From Mycolicibacter virginiensis (GTDB taxonomy: Bacteria > Actinomycetota > Actinomycetes > Mycobacteriales > Mycobacteriaceae): 64,000 bases of DNA. The stretch is from NCBI RefSeq assembly GCF_022374935.2, contig NZ_CP092430.2, positions 2,914,001-2,978,000 on the forward strand, written 5' to 3'. The stretch's first letter is position 1; each line of letters starts with the position of its first letter. The position numbers were made by a program, and so were the translations under genes. Under the pieces are notes generated by a model. It was not told the DNA's origin. It saw only the letters and a list, made by a program, of their open reading frames with translations, and ran no database searches. Of the stretch, positions 27,579 to 36,888 are shown piece by piece.

Positions 27579-29041
27579 CGCGTCACCCCCGGCATCTTCG
27601 GCATGCCCAGTCCGACACCGGGCGCTGGTTCGGCATGGCTGTCACCGGCCCTGGTACGCCGGTGGCTCAGCAGCGCGCCGTCGGCCAGCAGGTGGTGCGG
27701 CGCTGCACCGGTGACCGTCGTGGTCACCACGTCACCGGGGCGCACCTGCGCGGTCCCGGGAGCGAAGTGCACCAGCCGGCCATCGCGCGCTCGGCCGCTC
27801 ATCCGCGCCGTCTGGGCGTCCTTGCGGCCCTCCCCGACTGCCACCAGCAGTTCGACGGTGCGCCCGATCTGGGCCTTGTTCTCGTCCCAGGAGATTTGTT
27901 CCTGCAGCTCGATCAGCCGGTCGTAGCGTTGCTGGACAACCTCTTTGGGCAGTTGATCGGGAAGTTCGGCGGCCGGTGTCCCGGGCCGCTTGGAGTACTG
28001 GAAGGTGAATGCGGCGGAGAATCTCGCGGCCGCCACTACCTCAAGGGTCTCGTCGAAGTCCTGCTCGGTCTCCCCGGGGAACCCGACGATCAGGTCGGTG
28101 GTGATGGCTGCGTCTGGAATGGCGGCCCGAACCCGGTCAAGGATGCCCAGATAGCGCTCGGAGCGGTAGGAGCGACGCATCGCCCGCAGAACCCTGTCCG
28201 AACCGGACTGCAGCGGCATGTGCAGCGTGGGACACACGTTGGGGGTCTGCGCCATCGCCTCGATGACGTCGTCGGTGAATTCGGCCGGATGCGGTGAGGT
28301 GAAGCGGACCCGCTCCAGACCGTCGACGTCCCCGCAGGCCCGCAGCAGCGACGCGAATGCACCGCGGTCGCGCGGCAGTTCCGGGTCGGCGAAGGAGACA
28401 CCGTAGGCGTTGACGTTCTGGCCCAGCAGGGTCACCTCGAGAACGCCTTCGGCGGCCAGCGCCCGCACCTCGGCGAGGATGTCCTCAGGGCTGCGGTCCA
28501 CTTCGCGGCCACGCAACGACGGCACGATGCAGAAGGTGCAGCTGTTGTTACAGCCGACGGAGATGGACACCCAGGCCGAATAGGCCGAGTCCCGCGCGGC
28601 GGGCAGCGACGACGGGAACTCGCGCAGCGATTCGACGATCTCCACCTGGGCGCTGCGGTTGTGCCGGGCACGCTCCAACAGCGCCGGCAACGATCCCAGG
28701 TTGTGAGTGCCGAAGACGACATCTACCCAGGGCGCGCGGCTCAGCACGCTGTCTTTGTCCTTTTGCGCCAGGCAGCCGCCGACGGCGATCTGCATGTCGG
28801 GGTTGCTGCGCTTGTTGGGGGCCAGGTGGCTCAGGTTGCCGTAGAGCTTGTTGTCGGCGTTCTCCCGAACCGCGCAGGTGTTGAACACCACCAGGTCGGC
28901 GTCGGCGTCGTCGGGTGCCCGCCGGTAACCGGCCTGCTCGAGCATGCCGGCAATGCGTTCGGAGTCGTGAACATTCATCTGACAGCCGTAGGTACGCACC
29001 TCGTAGGTGCGCATCTGTTCGGAAATCACCGGCAAACTCAC
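27575..29041 (-). CDS. miaB: tRNA-2-methylthio-N6-dimethylallyladenosine synthase MiaB
   Basis: A 488-aa radical SAM methylthiotransferase acting on i6A37 of tRNA, the step after MiaA. The UPF0004 domain holds one 4Fe-4S cluster via Cys20, Cys56 and Cys90; the radical SAM cluster uses Cys164, Cys168 and Cys171 (CNNSCTFC). A TRAM domain occupies about 370-440. The GTG at 29041 is favoured because TACCAT ends 7 bases before it (leaderless); an ATG nine codons later (29014) is the alternative. Confidence 0.96.
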   Translation of the reverse strand: MSLPVISEQMRTYEVRTYGCQMNVHDSERIAGMLEQAGYRRAPDDADADLVVFNTCAVRENADNKLYGNLSHLAPNKRSNPDMQIAVGGCLAQKDKDSVLSRAPWVDVVFGTHNLGSLPALLERARHNRSAQVEIVESLREFPSSLPAARDSAYSAWVSISVGCNNSCTFCIVPSLRGREVDRSPEDILAEVRALAAEGVLEVTLLGQNVNAYGVSFADPELPRDRGAFASLLRACGDVDGLERVRFTSPHPAEFTDDVIEAMAQTPNVCPTLHMPLQSGSDRVLRAMRRSYRSERYLGILDRVRAAIPDAAITTDLIVGFPGETEQDFDETLEVVAAARFSAAFTFQYSKRPGTPAAELPDQLPKEVVQQRYDRLIELQEQISWDENKAQIGRTVELLVAVGEGRKDAQTARMSGRARDGRLVHFAPGTAQVRPGDVVTTTVTGAAPHHLLADGALLSHRRTRAGDSHAEPAPGVGLGMPKMPGVTR

Positions 29042-29048
29042 CCGGTCT

Positions 29049-29054
29049 ATGGTA
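29049..29054 (-). promoter_or_regulatory. Putative -10 hexamer TACCAT of miaB
   Basis: On the reverse strand TACCAT ends 7 bases before the GTG at 29041; leaderless layout, and it decides the start. Confidence 0.5.
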
Positions 29055-29116
29055 CGGCGGCTGAGTCCATCGGAGTGACCAGGCCGATAGCGGCGCCCGC
29101 GCGAAGCCTTCCTGGG

Positions 29117-29122
29117 TAGGGT
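29117..29122 (+). promoter_or_regulatory. Putative -10 hexamer TAGGGT of the glu operon
   Basis: TAGGGT ends 8 bases before the ATG at 29131. The same hexamer precedes tetR, ephG and the DUF5313 gene. Confidence 0.5.
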
Positions 29123-29130
29123 CAGATCCC

Positions 29131-29888
<758 letters not shown>

Positions 29889-29889
<1 letters not shown>

Positions 29890-30710
29890 TGCGAACGGCG
29901 CGAACCCTGCAGGTGCTGGCGCGGTCCTGGGCGGTCCTGGCGGCGGCGTTCGCAATGACTGCGCTCTGCACGGCGTGTAGCGCTCACGACAGCGGCAAGA
30001 TCACGATCGGTGTCAAGTTCGACCAACCCGGCTTGAGCGTCAAGAAGCCCGACGGCACGCTCGGCGGATTCGATGTCGACGTGGCCCGCTATGTGGCGGC
30101 CCGGCTGGGCTACGGGCCCGACCGCATCGCCTGGATCGAGGCCCCGTCCGGTCAGCGCGAGATGCTGCTGCGCAACGGCCAGGTCGATTACCTGGTGGCC
30201 ACCTATTCGATCACCGACTCCCGGCGCCAGAAGGTGGATTTCGCCGGACCCTACCTGCTGACCGGGCAGTCGCTGTTGGTCCGCGCCGACAACACCGACA
30301 TCACCGGCACCGCTTCGCTGCAGCGACACAAGAAGCTGTGTTCGGTCTCGGGCTCCACTCCAGCCCAACGGATCAAGGACCGCTATCCGGGCGTGCAACT
30401 GCAGCGCTACGACACCTATTCGGCGTGTGTGGAGGCGCTGCGCAACGGTGCGATCGACGCGGTGACCACCGACGACGTCATTCTGGCCGGCTACTCCGCC
30501 CAGAACCCCGGCGCCTTCAAACTGGTCGGCGAACGATTCTCGCAAGAGCTCTACGGAATAGGTGTGCGAAAGGGCAACGACGGCTTGCGCCAGCGGATCA
30601 ACGACGCCCTCGAGGAGATGGAACGCGACGGATCGTGGCGAGCCGCGTTCGTGGACAACTTCGGTCCCGCGGGGTTCGCGGTGCCCGAACCGCCGCCGAT
30701 CGAACGATGA
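29889..30710 (+). CDS. gluB: Glutamate-type ABC transporter, substrate-binding lipoprotein
   Basis: A 273-aa periplasmic-binding lipoprotein. The signal peptide ends at Cys30 (LCTACS), a slightly unusual lipobox with Cys at -3. The type II binding fold (SBP family 3) includes GKITIGVKFDQPGLS, GFDVDVARYVAARLG and DYLVATYSITDSRR, the last contributing the Arg that holds the alpha-carboxylate of amino acids. A conserved cysteine pair, Cys in KKLCSVSG and YSACVEAL, may form a disulfide. ATGA overlap couples it to gluC. Confidence 0.92.
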
Positions 30711-31384
30711 TGTTCGCCGAGTACCGGGGCCAGATCCTCCAATCCTTCACCGTCACCGTCGAGTTGGCAGTGTTGTCCGGCATACTCGCGCTGATCTGGG
30801 GCACCGGGCTGGCCGCGATGCGGCTGGCCCCGGTGCCGGTGCTGCGTTGGCTCGGCGGTGGCTATGTCCATCTGGTGCGCAACACCCCGCTGACGCTGCT
30901 GCTGTTGCTGTGCTCGTTCGGCCTGGCCCAGACGCTGGGAGTCTCGCTGACCGATCCACAGTCGCCAACGTCGGTCGACGACAGCAACTTTCGTCTTGCC
31001 GTATTGGGCTTGAGTGTGTACACAGCGTCGTTCGTCTGCGAGGCGGTGCGCTCAGGAGTCAACACCGTGGGCATCGGCCAGGCCGAGGCCGCTCGCTCGC
31101 TGGGACTGAGCTTCACCCAGAATCTTCGGATCATCTTGCTTCCCCAGGCTTTTCGGGCCGTGATCATTCCGCTGGGCTCGGTGCTGATCGCACTGACGAA
31201 AAACACCACCTTGGCCTCAGCGATCGGAGTCGCCGAAGCGGCGCTGCTGATGAAGTCGATGACCGAGAACACCGCGGCGCTGCTCGGGGTGGGCGCGGTG
31301 TTCGCCGCAGGCTTCGTTGTGCTTACTCTGCCGCTGGGTTTGTTCTTCGGATATCTGGACCGGCGCTGGGCGGTGTCGCGATGA
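30707..31384 (+). CDS. gluC: Glutamate-type ABC transporter, permease
   Basis: A 225-aa His/Glu/Gln/Arg-type permease with five or so membrane helices. The EAA-type coupling loop is VGIGQAEAARSLGLSFTQNLRIILLPQAFR (about residues 120-150), which contacts the ATPase. The start is the first of two adjacent ATGs, overlapping the gluB stop by 4 bases. An extension to earlier starts would overlap gluB in another frame and is rejected. Confidence 0.92.
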   Translation: MMFAEYRGQILQSFTVTVELAVLSGILALIWGTGLAAMRLAPVPVLRWLGGGYVHLVRNTPLTLLLLLCSFGLAQTLGVSLTDPQSPTSVDDSNFRLAVLGLSVYTASFVCEAVRSGVNTVGIGQAEAARSLGLSFTQNLRIILLPQAFRAVIIPLGSVLIALTKNTTLASAIGVAEAALLMKSMTENTAALLGVGAVFAAGFVVLTLPLGLFFGYLDRRWAVSR

Positions 31385-32265
31385 GGTCCGCGCCGCGTGC
31401 GACCGTGCTGTTCGACACCCCTGGGCCCCGGGCCCGCGCCCGCTACCACGCAATGTCAGTGGCGACGGTGTTGGTTGCCGGACTGCTGGGATGGGTGATC
31501 TATTCGCGACTGTCGGCCAAGGGCCAGCTCACCGCGGAAAAGTGGACACCGTTTCTGACCGCGGATCTGTGGCGCACCTACGTGCTGCCCGGTGTGATGG
31601 GCACGTTGACCGCGGCAGCTTGGTCCATCGGACTCGCGCTGATTCTGGGGGTATCGCTCGGGGTCGGCCGGCTGTCGCAGATCAAGCCGGTGCGCTGGAG
31701 TTGCGCGGTGACCGTGGAGTTCTTCCGGGCGATTCCGGTGCTGATCATGATGATCTTCGCCTATTTCATCTACGGGCTACTCAACGTCTTCCCGCCGCAA
31801 CAGATCGCGCTGGCCGGAGTGGTCACCGGGCTGACCCTCTACAACGGGGCCGTGATCGCCGAGATCGTGCGGGCGGGCGTAAAAGCCCTGCCCGGCGGGC
31901 AATCCGAGGCGGCTGCCGCGTTGGGGCTGGGCTGGGGCTCCTCAATGCGGCTGGTCCTGCTTCCGCAGGCGGTCACTGCGATGCTGCCGGTGCTGGTGTC
32001 ACAACTGGTGGTGGTGCTCAAGGACACCGCAATCGGCTACCAGATCACGTTCGTGGAGATGGTGCGCCAAGGCACCGTCGTCGGGTCCCAGTACAGCAAC
32101 TACCTTCCCGCACTGCTCGTGATCGCGGCGCTGATGATCACCGGAAATCTGGTGCTCTCGGCCGGGGCAATCAGACTGGAGCGGCGTCTGCGTCGGGCCC
32201 GCCACTCCCCCTTGGGGGCCGCCACAATTGAGCCGGAGGGCACCCCGGGCACCCGGGTCGTTTAG
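31381..32265 (+). CDS. gluD: Glutamate-type ABC transporter, second permease
   Basis: A 294-aa permease partner of gluC. It has an N-terminal membrane helix after a charged leader, then the conserved five-helix core. The coupling loop is ALPGGQSEAAAALGLGWGSSMRLVLLPQAV, and VVVLKDTAIGYQITFVEM is a family hallmark. The ATG overlaps the gluC stop by 4 bases (ATGA). A Pro/Gly-rich hydrophilic tail ends the protein. Confidence 0.92.
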   Translation: MRSAPRATVLFDTPGPRARARYHAMSVATVLVAGLLGWVIYSRLSAKGQLTAEKWTPFLTADLWRTYVLPGVMGTLTAAAWSIGLALILGVSLGVGRLSQIKPVRWSCAVTVEFFRAIPVLIMMIFAYFIYGLLNVFPPQQIALAGVVTGLTLYNGAVIAEIVRAGVKALPGGQSEAAAALGLGWGSSMRLVLLPQAVTAMLPVLVSQLVVVLKDTAIGYQITFVEMVRQGTVVGSQYSNYLPALLVIAALMITGNLVLSAGAIRLERRLRRARHSPLGAATIEPEGTPGTRVV

Positions 32266-32291
32266 GGACTGCGCGCACGGTGTCCGCCGTC

Positions 32292-32297
32292 TAGAGT
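32292..32297 (+). promoter_or_regulatory. Putative -10 hexamer TAGAGT
   Basis: TAGAGT lies 32 bases before the ATG at 32329; with a start near 32304 it gives a short leader carrying the ACAGGAGA ribosome-binding site. Confidence 0.4.
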
Positions 32298-32328
32298 CGG
32301 ACTCGACAGCTAACGACAGGAGACTCGG

Positions 32329-32559
32329 ATGGCCATCACCCCCAAGGACGCATTCAACGCTGCACGCGACATCGCCGCACATGCCGTCGAGAAGGCCTCG
32401 GACATCGTCGAGGACGCCGGCGACATCATTCGCGGAGACATCTCCGGCGGCGTCAGCGCCATCGTCCAGGATTCCATCGAGATCGCCACTCACGCCGTCG
32501 AACGGACCAAGGAAGTCTTCACCAGCACGGACGAGGTCGAGGATTCCGAAGAGGTCTGA
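32329..32559 (+). CDS. Small helical hypothetical protein
   Basis: A 76-aa acidic protein, entirely amphipathic helical with heptad-like periodicity (AARDIAAHAVEKASDIVEDAGDI), no Cys or Trp. It resembles small mycobacterial proteins of unknown function with the MAITPKD opening. The start has AGGAGA 7 bases upstream and a TAGAGT -10 before that, so it is probably expressed as a monocistron after gluD. Confidence 0.7.
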   Translation: MAITPKDAFNAARDIAAHAVEKASDIVEDAGDIIRGDISGGVSAIVQDSIEIATHAVERTKEVFTSTDEVEDSEEV

Positions 32560-32625
32560 GCCTGGTCTGAGCTGGTTGCCCCTGTCCCGGTGGCCGGTTC
32601 GCCAACCGAGATAGGGGCAACCAGT

Positions 32626-32952
32626 ATGACGAACCGTGGCGGTAGCTCGGCTGATACAACCAGTTGCGAGCAGTGGCCACACATCACCCGGCAGGATGTC
32701 TACAACATCCAGATGGCCCTGCTACGCAACCACGGCTACGGCGCCCGTCGGGTGGATGCCGGTCCGGACAAGGACCCGATGATTCACGTGGTCGACAACG
32801 CCGACCGAACGGTACTCGCCATGAGGGTCTCCCCCGACGGGCTCAACTGGGTGCTCTGCGCCGACGGCGGGAAGCCTTTCGTTCTGCCACTCGCCGTCAG
32901 ATGTGCTGACCTCGCGGACCGCGTTGTCGCAGAGGCGCGGAAGCCGCAGTAG
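32626..32952 (+). CDS. Hypothetical protein
   Basis: A 108-aa soluble protein I do not recognise. A hydrophilic N-terminus (20 residues) precedes HITRQDVYNIQMALLRNHGYGARRVDAG, then two beta-hairpin-like segments (MIHVVDNADRTVLAMRVSPDG and NWVLCADGGKPFVLPL). The start is ATG MTNRGG with AGGGG 8 bases upstream; a GTG 12 codons earlier is possible. It converges on recX. Confidence 0.6.
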   Translation: MTNRGGSSADTTSCEQWPHITRQDVYNIQMALLRNHGYGARRVDAGPDKDPMIHVVDNADRTVLAMRVSPDGLNWVLCADGGKPFVLPLAVRCADLADRVVAEARKPQ

Positions 32953-32991
32953 CGGCGACTCCGATCCGTCAGGGTCGGGGCAGACGATCCC

Positions 32992-33540
32992 TCACACCCG
33001 CCGACGTTCTCGTTCGGCGGCCAATTCGGTGCTGACCACGTCATAGGCCATCGACGGGTTGTAGCCGCGCCGGGCGAGCATCGCCACCAGCCGACGGGTG
33101 ACCTTCACGTCGTCGTCGCCGAGCGTCTCCCGGCGCAGCTTCGCGTGTACCAGCTGTTCGGCGCGGTCGCGCTCGGCGGCGGCGTCGATACCCTCCAGCG
33201 CTCCGGCGATCACGTCCTCGTCGACACCTTTGGTGCGCAACTCGGCGGCCAGCGCCTTGCGTCCCTTGCCCGCGTGTTCGCGTCGGGATCGCACCCACTG
33301 TTCAGCGAAGTCGGTGTCGTCGATCAATCCGGCGGTGGCCAGTCGGTCCAGCACCCGGTCACTGACGTCGTCGGGGTAGCCGCGTTTGGCCAACTGGCCG
33401 GCGAGCTCGGCGCGGGTGCGGGCCCGGGCGGTGAGCAGGCGAAGGCACACTGTCTTCGCCTGCTCCTCGCGTTTGGGCTCTGCTGCCTCGACCGACTCAG
33501 AAGTCGACGGGGGCGGGCAGAACATCATCGGCCAGCTCAT
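32992..33540 (-). CDS. recX: RecA inhibitor RecX
   Basis: A 182-aa RecX with tandem three-helix repeats ([26 protein letters not shown] and the [19 protein letters not shown] repeat). It binds in the RecA filament groove and dampens strand exchange and SOS. It overlaps the recA 3' end by 44 bases in another frame, as in M. tuberculosis where the genes also overlap. The ATG at 33540 is used; ATGs at 33528/33525 align better with the M. tuberculosis N-terminus (CPPPSTSE) and are equally likely. Confidence 0.93.
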   Translation of the reverse strand: MSWPMMFCPPPSTSESVEAAEPKREEQAKTVCLRLLTARARTRAELAGQLAKRGYPDDVSDRVLDRLATAGLIDDTDFAEQWVRSRREHAGKGRKALAAELRTKGVDEDVIAGALEGIDAAAERDRAEQLVHAKLRRETLGDDDVKVTRRLVAMLARRGYNPSMAYDVVSTELAAERERRRV

Positions 33541-34546
33541 CGGTCAGCACGGCGCCGATACCGAGCTTCTCCTTGATCTTCTTCTCGATCTCGTTGGCCA
33601 CGTCGACGTTGGTCAGCAGGTAGTTGCGGGCGTTCTCCTTGCCCTGCCCCAGCTGTTCGCCGTCGTAGGTGAACCAGGAACCGGACTTGCGGATGAAGCC
33701 CTGGTCCACGCCCATGTCGATCAGCGAACCCTCACGGCTGATGCCCCGGCCGTAGAGGATGTCGAACTCGGCCTGCTTGAACGGCGGCGACACTTTGTTC
33801 TTGACCACCTTGACCCGGGTGCGGTTGCCGACCGCGTCGGTGCCGTCCTTGAGGGTCTCGATCCGCCGAACGTCCAGGCGTACCGAGGCGTAGAACTTCA
33901 AAGCCTTTCCACCCGTGGTGGTTTCGGGGCTGCCGAACATCACCCCGATCTTCTCCCGCAGCTGGTTGATGAAGATGGCGGTGGTACCCGAATTGTTCAG
34001 CGCGCCGGTCATCTTCCGCAGCGCCTGGCTCATCAGCCGGGCTTGCAGGCCGACGTGACTGTCTCCCATCTCGCCCTCGATCTCCGCGCGCGGCACCAGG
34101 GCTGCCACCGAGTCGATGACCAGGATGTCCAGCGCGCCGGAGCGGATCAGCGTGTCGGCGATCTCCAACGCCTGCTCCCCGGTGTCGGGCTGGGACACCA
34201 GCAGCGAATCGGTGTCCACGCCAAGCTTCTTGGCGTATTCGGGGTCCAGTGCGTGCTCGGCGTCGATGAACGCCGCGATCCCCCCGGCGGCCTGAGCGTT
34301 GGCCACCGCGTGCAGCGCCACGGTGGTCTTACCGGAGGACTCGGGGCCGTAGATCTCGACGACCCGACCCCGGGGCAGGCCGCCGATGCCCAGCGCCACA
34401 TCCAGGGCGATCGAGCCGGTCGGGATGACCGAGATCGGCTGACGCACCTCGTCCCCGAGGCGCATCACCGAGCCCTTGCCGAAGTTCTTGTCGATCTGGG
34501 CCATTGCCAGTTCGAGTGCTTTTTCGCGATCGGGCGCTTGCGCCAT
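33497..34546 (-). CDS. recA: Recombinase RecA (intein-free)
   Basis: A 349-aa RecA of normal length, without the intein that interrupts the M. tuberculosis gene. Walker A is GPESSGKTT, Walker B is [10 protein letters not shown], and the L2 loop region is [17 protein letters not shown]. It drives homologous recombination and activates LexA cleavage. ACAGGAGAGG lies just before the ATG. A LexA box (34660-34675) is 114 bases upstream. The stop lies inside the recX coding start. Confidence 0.98.
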   Translation of the reverse strand: MAQAPDREKALELAMAQIDKNFGKGSVMRLGDEVRQPISVIPTGSIALDVALGIGGLPRGRVVEIYGPESSGKTTVALHAVANAQAAGGIAAFIDAEHALDPEYAKKLGVDTDSLLVSQPDTGEQALEIADTLIRSGALDILVIDSVAALVPRAEIEGEMGDSHVGLQARLMSQALRKMTGALNNSGTTAIFINQLREKIGVMFGSPETTTGGKALKFYASVRLDVRRIETLKDGTDAVGNRTRVKVVKNKVSPPFKQAEFDILYGRGISREGSLIDMGVDQGFIRKSGSWFTYDGEQLGQGKENARNYLLTNVDVANEIEKKIKEKLGIGAVLTDELADDVLPAPVDF

Positions 34547-34659
34547 GATGCCTCTCCTGTGGTTCGGTAGTTCGGTGACCGGTTCTCGGTCGGTTGGCCG
34601 TGACGCTAGCGACGGGGTCTGACAGACCCGTCAGGCCGAACGAACTGCCTCCACAGTAG

Positions 34660-34675
34660 GCGAACGAATGTTCGA
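34660..34675. promoter_or_regulatory. LexA (SOS) box of recA
   Basis: GCGAACgaatGTTCGA matches 11 of 12 positions of the mycobacterial SOS box and sits upstream of recA. Confidence 0.85.
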
Positions 34676-34680
34676 ATCAA

Positions 34681-34711
34681 GTCCGACACGCGGCGTGTCG
34701 GCGTGTCGGAC
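34681..34711 (-). terminator. Hairpin terminator candidate after the DUF2236 gene
   Basis: A perfect 11-bp stem, gtccgacacgc (34681-34691) with gcgtgtcggac (34701-34711), around 9 bases. It lies between the stop of the DUF2236 gene and the recA LexA box, so it probably insulates recA. Confidence 0.6.
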
Positions 34712-34745
34712 TTTGACACGCTGCTGGATCCACGGCGACGACCCG

Positions 34746-35972
34746 CTAAGCCACCGCCATGACGTGCGCGGACGCCCCGATCGTGGCGTCGCCGGCACCC
34801 ATCATGGTGCGCATGAACGCCTCTTGCTCGCGCCGCCCGCGCCGCGCCGCGCGCTCCAGGCCACCGGGCAGGGCAAGGGCCGCCGCACTGCGGACCAGGT
34901 TCACCGGCATCCGCAGCAGCGGGTACCAGGGCAGTACGAAGACCGGCAGGCCCAGCTTTCGCATCGTGCGCGGCCCGAGAAAGCTGCTGGTCAGCGAGAG
35001 ATGCTGGGCGCGTGCGATACGGCGCCGCACACCGGACATGGCAGTGAACTGCCATTCCAGCGGATCATCGGCCATCGGAGCGGCCAACTGCTTGGTGGTC
35101 TCGTCGGGCGCCGAAAGCGCGCCGAGGGTCTGATAGAGGATGCGAATGCCGTCCCGGAAGCTGCCCGGCAGCCAGTCGTCGCGGACCCCCATCAGCCAGC
35201 CGACATAGCGGGTCAGGTGCGCGATGTCCTCCAGTTCGGCCGGAGACATCACGATGCCCAGCGCCAGCCCGCCGGCCGGTGGGGCGATCAGTGCTCCCAC
35301 CAGGGTGGCGGCCATGTCGGTCTGATTGACCGGCAGACCCCATTCGTCGCCGCGCCAGTCCGGCAGCGCGGCCACATGCCGGCGAACGTACTCATGGATC
35401 AGCCGGACCCGGATGGTGGCCTGATAGCCGACGCCGAGTGGCTCCAGTCCCCCTTCGGCGCTGACGTCCAGCGCCCACTGCAGGGTCTCGGCGAAGCGCT
35501 TGTTCGAGCCCTTTTCCAGCACACCGGTGCGCAACAGCGTCTTGTTGAACGAGGAGAACTGATAGCCGCCGAGGAACGACACGTCCCGAGCGATGTAGGT
35601 GCCATCGGCACCGCCACGGCGCAGCGCTCGCTGGCCGCGCCGCACCCGAGCCAGGTCAACCCAGTCCGGGATCGGCTCGAACTCGCCGAAGAACTCCCGC
35701 AGCGGCGCAGGCGCTTCCGGCACGCTGGCCAGGCCGTGGGCCAAGATCTGTTCGAAGATCGGCCGCGTCTCGGCGGCTCCGGTATTCGACATCCACTCGA
35801 CCAGTCGCTGCATCGGCTCGTCGCCGACCGTCAGGTCTTCGCCGATCTGGCGCCACCGCTCGGGCGTGGGTTTGGCGATCGCCAACACCGTCGCCAGCGC
35901 TCGAATGCTGACCGGAACGGCGCCCGGTCCAGCCGGGTGACGAGCGGGGACGGTCAGTGCGGGCGCGTCCAT
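34746..35972 (-). CDS. Oxygenase MpaB/Lcp-like family protein (DUF2236)
   Basis: A 408-aa protein of the DUF2236 family, which includes latex-clearing protein and the MpaB oxygenase, b-type heme enzymes that cleave isoprenoid double bonds. The conserved helix is IRVRLIHEYVRRHV at about residues 187-200, whose His is the candidate heme ligand, followed by WGLPVNQTDMAATLVGAL. No signal peptide is seen, so it is probably intracellular. GGAGGTGG precedes the ATG by 4-5 bases. It diverges from a TetR gene over a 71-base gap with a palindrome, suggesting direct control. Confidence 0.85.
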   Translation of the reverse strand: MDAPALTVPARHPAGPGAVPVSIRALATVLAIAKPTPERWRQIGEDLTVGDEPMQRLVEWMSNTGAAETRPIFEQILAHGLASVPEAPAPLREFFGEFEPIPDWVDLARVRRGQRALRRGGADGTYIARDVSFLGGYQFSSFNKTLLRTGVLEKGSNKRFAETLQWALDVSAEGGLEPLGVGYQATIRVRLIHEYVRRHVAALPDWRGDEWGLPVNQTDMAATLVGALIAPPAGGLALGIVMSPAELEDIAHLTRYVGWLMGVRDDWLPGSFRDGIRILYQTLGALSAPDETTKQLAAPMADDPLEWQFTAMSGVRRRIARAQHLSLTSSFLGPRTMRKLGLPVFVLPWYPLLRMPVNLVRSAAALALPGGLERAARRGRREQEAFMRTMMGAGDATIGASAHVMAVA

Positions 35973-35995
35973 CGGGCCACCTCCAGCGACAATTT

Positions 35996-36013
35996 GGATA
36001 ACGTACGTATTCC
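35996..36013. promoter_or_regulatory. Imperfect palindrome, candidate TetR operator
   Basis: ggataacgt-acgtattcc: 7 of 9 base pairs symmetric around a perfect ACGTACGT core, midway between the divergent DUF2236 and tetR genes. Confidence 0.5.
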
Positions 36014-36030
36014 GAATCTACGGTCGCTAG

Positions 36031-36036
36031 TAGGGT
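36031..36036 (+). promoter_or_regulatory. Putative -10 hexamer TAGGGT of the tetR gene
   Basis: TAGGGT ends 7 bases before the ATG at 36044, choosing that ATG over the GTG at 36035 and ATG at 36038, which lie in or next to the hexamer. Confidence 0.55.
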
Positions 36037-36043
36037 GATGTCA

Positions 36044-36694
36044 ATGAAACGCCCTGAGGTGGTGCGTGATTACGGCGGAATCAGCGCGGTGGACCGCCGC
36101 GCCGAGCGCCGTAGCAAGTTGCTGGCCGCCGGCCGCCAGATCTGGGGCGAATCGGGCATCGGCGAGGTCACCGTCCGCGGCGTCTGTACGGCTGCCGGCC
36201 TCACCCCGCGCTATTTCTACGAGCAGTTTCCCAACCGCGACGCGCTGTTCTTCGCGGTCTCCGACGACGTCCGCGACCAGCTGCTCGAAGCGATGGTCAC
36301 CGCCGGCATCGGCGATCCCGGCACGCTGTCGGACAAGCTCCGATCCGCGCTGACCGCGTTTCTCGACCTGATCGCCGCCGACCCCTGCATCCACCGCATC
36401 GCCACCAGCGACCTCTCGGCGATTCCCGGACTCAACGAGCACCGCGCAGGCATTCTCGACCTGATCACCGACGCGGTCGTCGAACATGCCCCGGGCGTTC
36501 TCGACGGTCAGGACCTCGCGCCCGAAGAACTACGCCGCGGCGCGCTGTTCATCGTCGGCGGGGTCAACCAGATCATCGAAACTTGGCTCGCCAATCCGGT
36601 CGAGAGCACCACCGAACTGGCCGCGATCTGCTCAGACCTTTCCGTCGCCCTGGTGCGCAGCATCGTGGCGCGCAGCGATCAGCCTCACCACTGA
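36044..36694 (+). CDS. TetR-family transcriptional regulator
   Basis: A 216-aa TetR protein. The DNA-binding helix-turn-helix is at about residues 28-65 (EVTVRGVCTAAGLTPRYFYEQFPNRDALF). The C-terminal domain is helical with a predicted ligand cavity. By position it should control the divergent DUF2236 oxygenase gene. The leaderless ATG at 36044 is used. Its last 10 bases overlap the 3' end of the DUF3046 gene on the other strand. Confidence 0.9.
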   Translation: MKRPEVVRDYGGISAVDRRAERRSKLLAAGRQIWGESGIGEVTVRGVCTAAGLTPRYFYEQFPNRDALFFAVSDDVRDQLLEAMVTAGIGDPGTLSDKLRSALTAFLDLIAADPCIHRIATSDLSAIPGLNEHRAGILDLITDAVVEHAPGVLDGQDLAPEELRRGALFIVGGVNQIIETWLANPVESTTELAAICSDLSVALVRSIVARSDQPHH

Positions 36695-36879
36695 TCGCGC
36701 GGCACGTCGAAGTCCGAGCACAGCGCCCACCACACGTCACGCGGCTCCACACCGTCCTCGATGGCCTGCGCCGCGGTCCGCCCACCCACCGCGGCCAGCA
36801 CGTGGTCTGCCAGCACCGAGGCGCCATAAGCGGCACCGAAACGCATCGCGACCCGTTCGTGGAATTCGGTCAGGCGCAC
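36685..36879 (-). CDS. DUF3046 protein (Rv2738c-like)
   Basis: A 64-aa protein matching DUF3046: LTEFHERVAMRFGAAYGASV, then GRTAAQAIEDGVEPRDVWWALC and the ending DVPRDQW. Unknown function; in M. tuberculosis it lies directly upstream of recA. Start is GTG at 36879. It follows the glycosyltransferase gene by 9 bases on the same strand. Confidence 0.88.
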   Translation of the reverse strand: MRLTEFHERVAMRFGAAYGASVLADHVLAAVGGRTAAQAIEDGVEPRDVWWALCSDFDVPRDQW

Positions 36880-36888
36880 CCACCCAAC

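Noticed and set aside
33497..34546. RecA intein
   Set aside because: The recA frame is continuous and 349 aa long; no insertion near the P-loop or L2.
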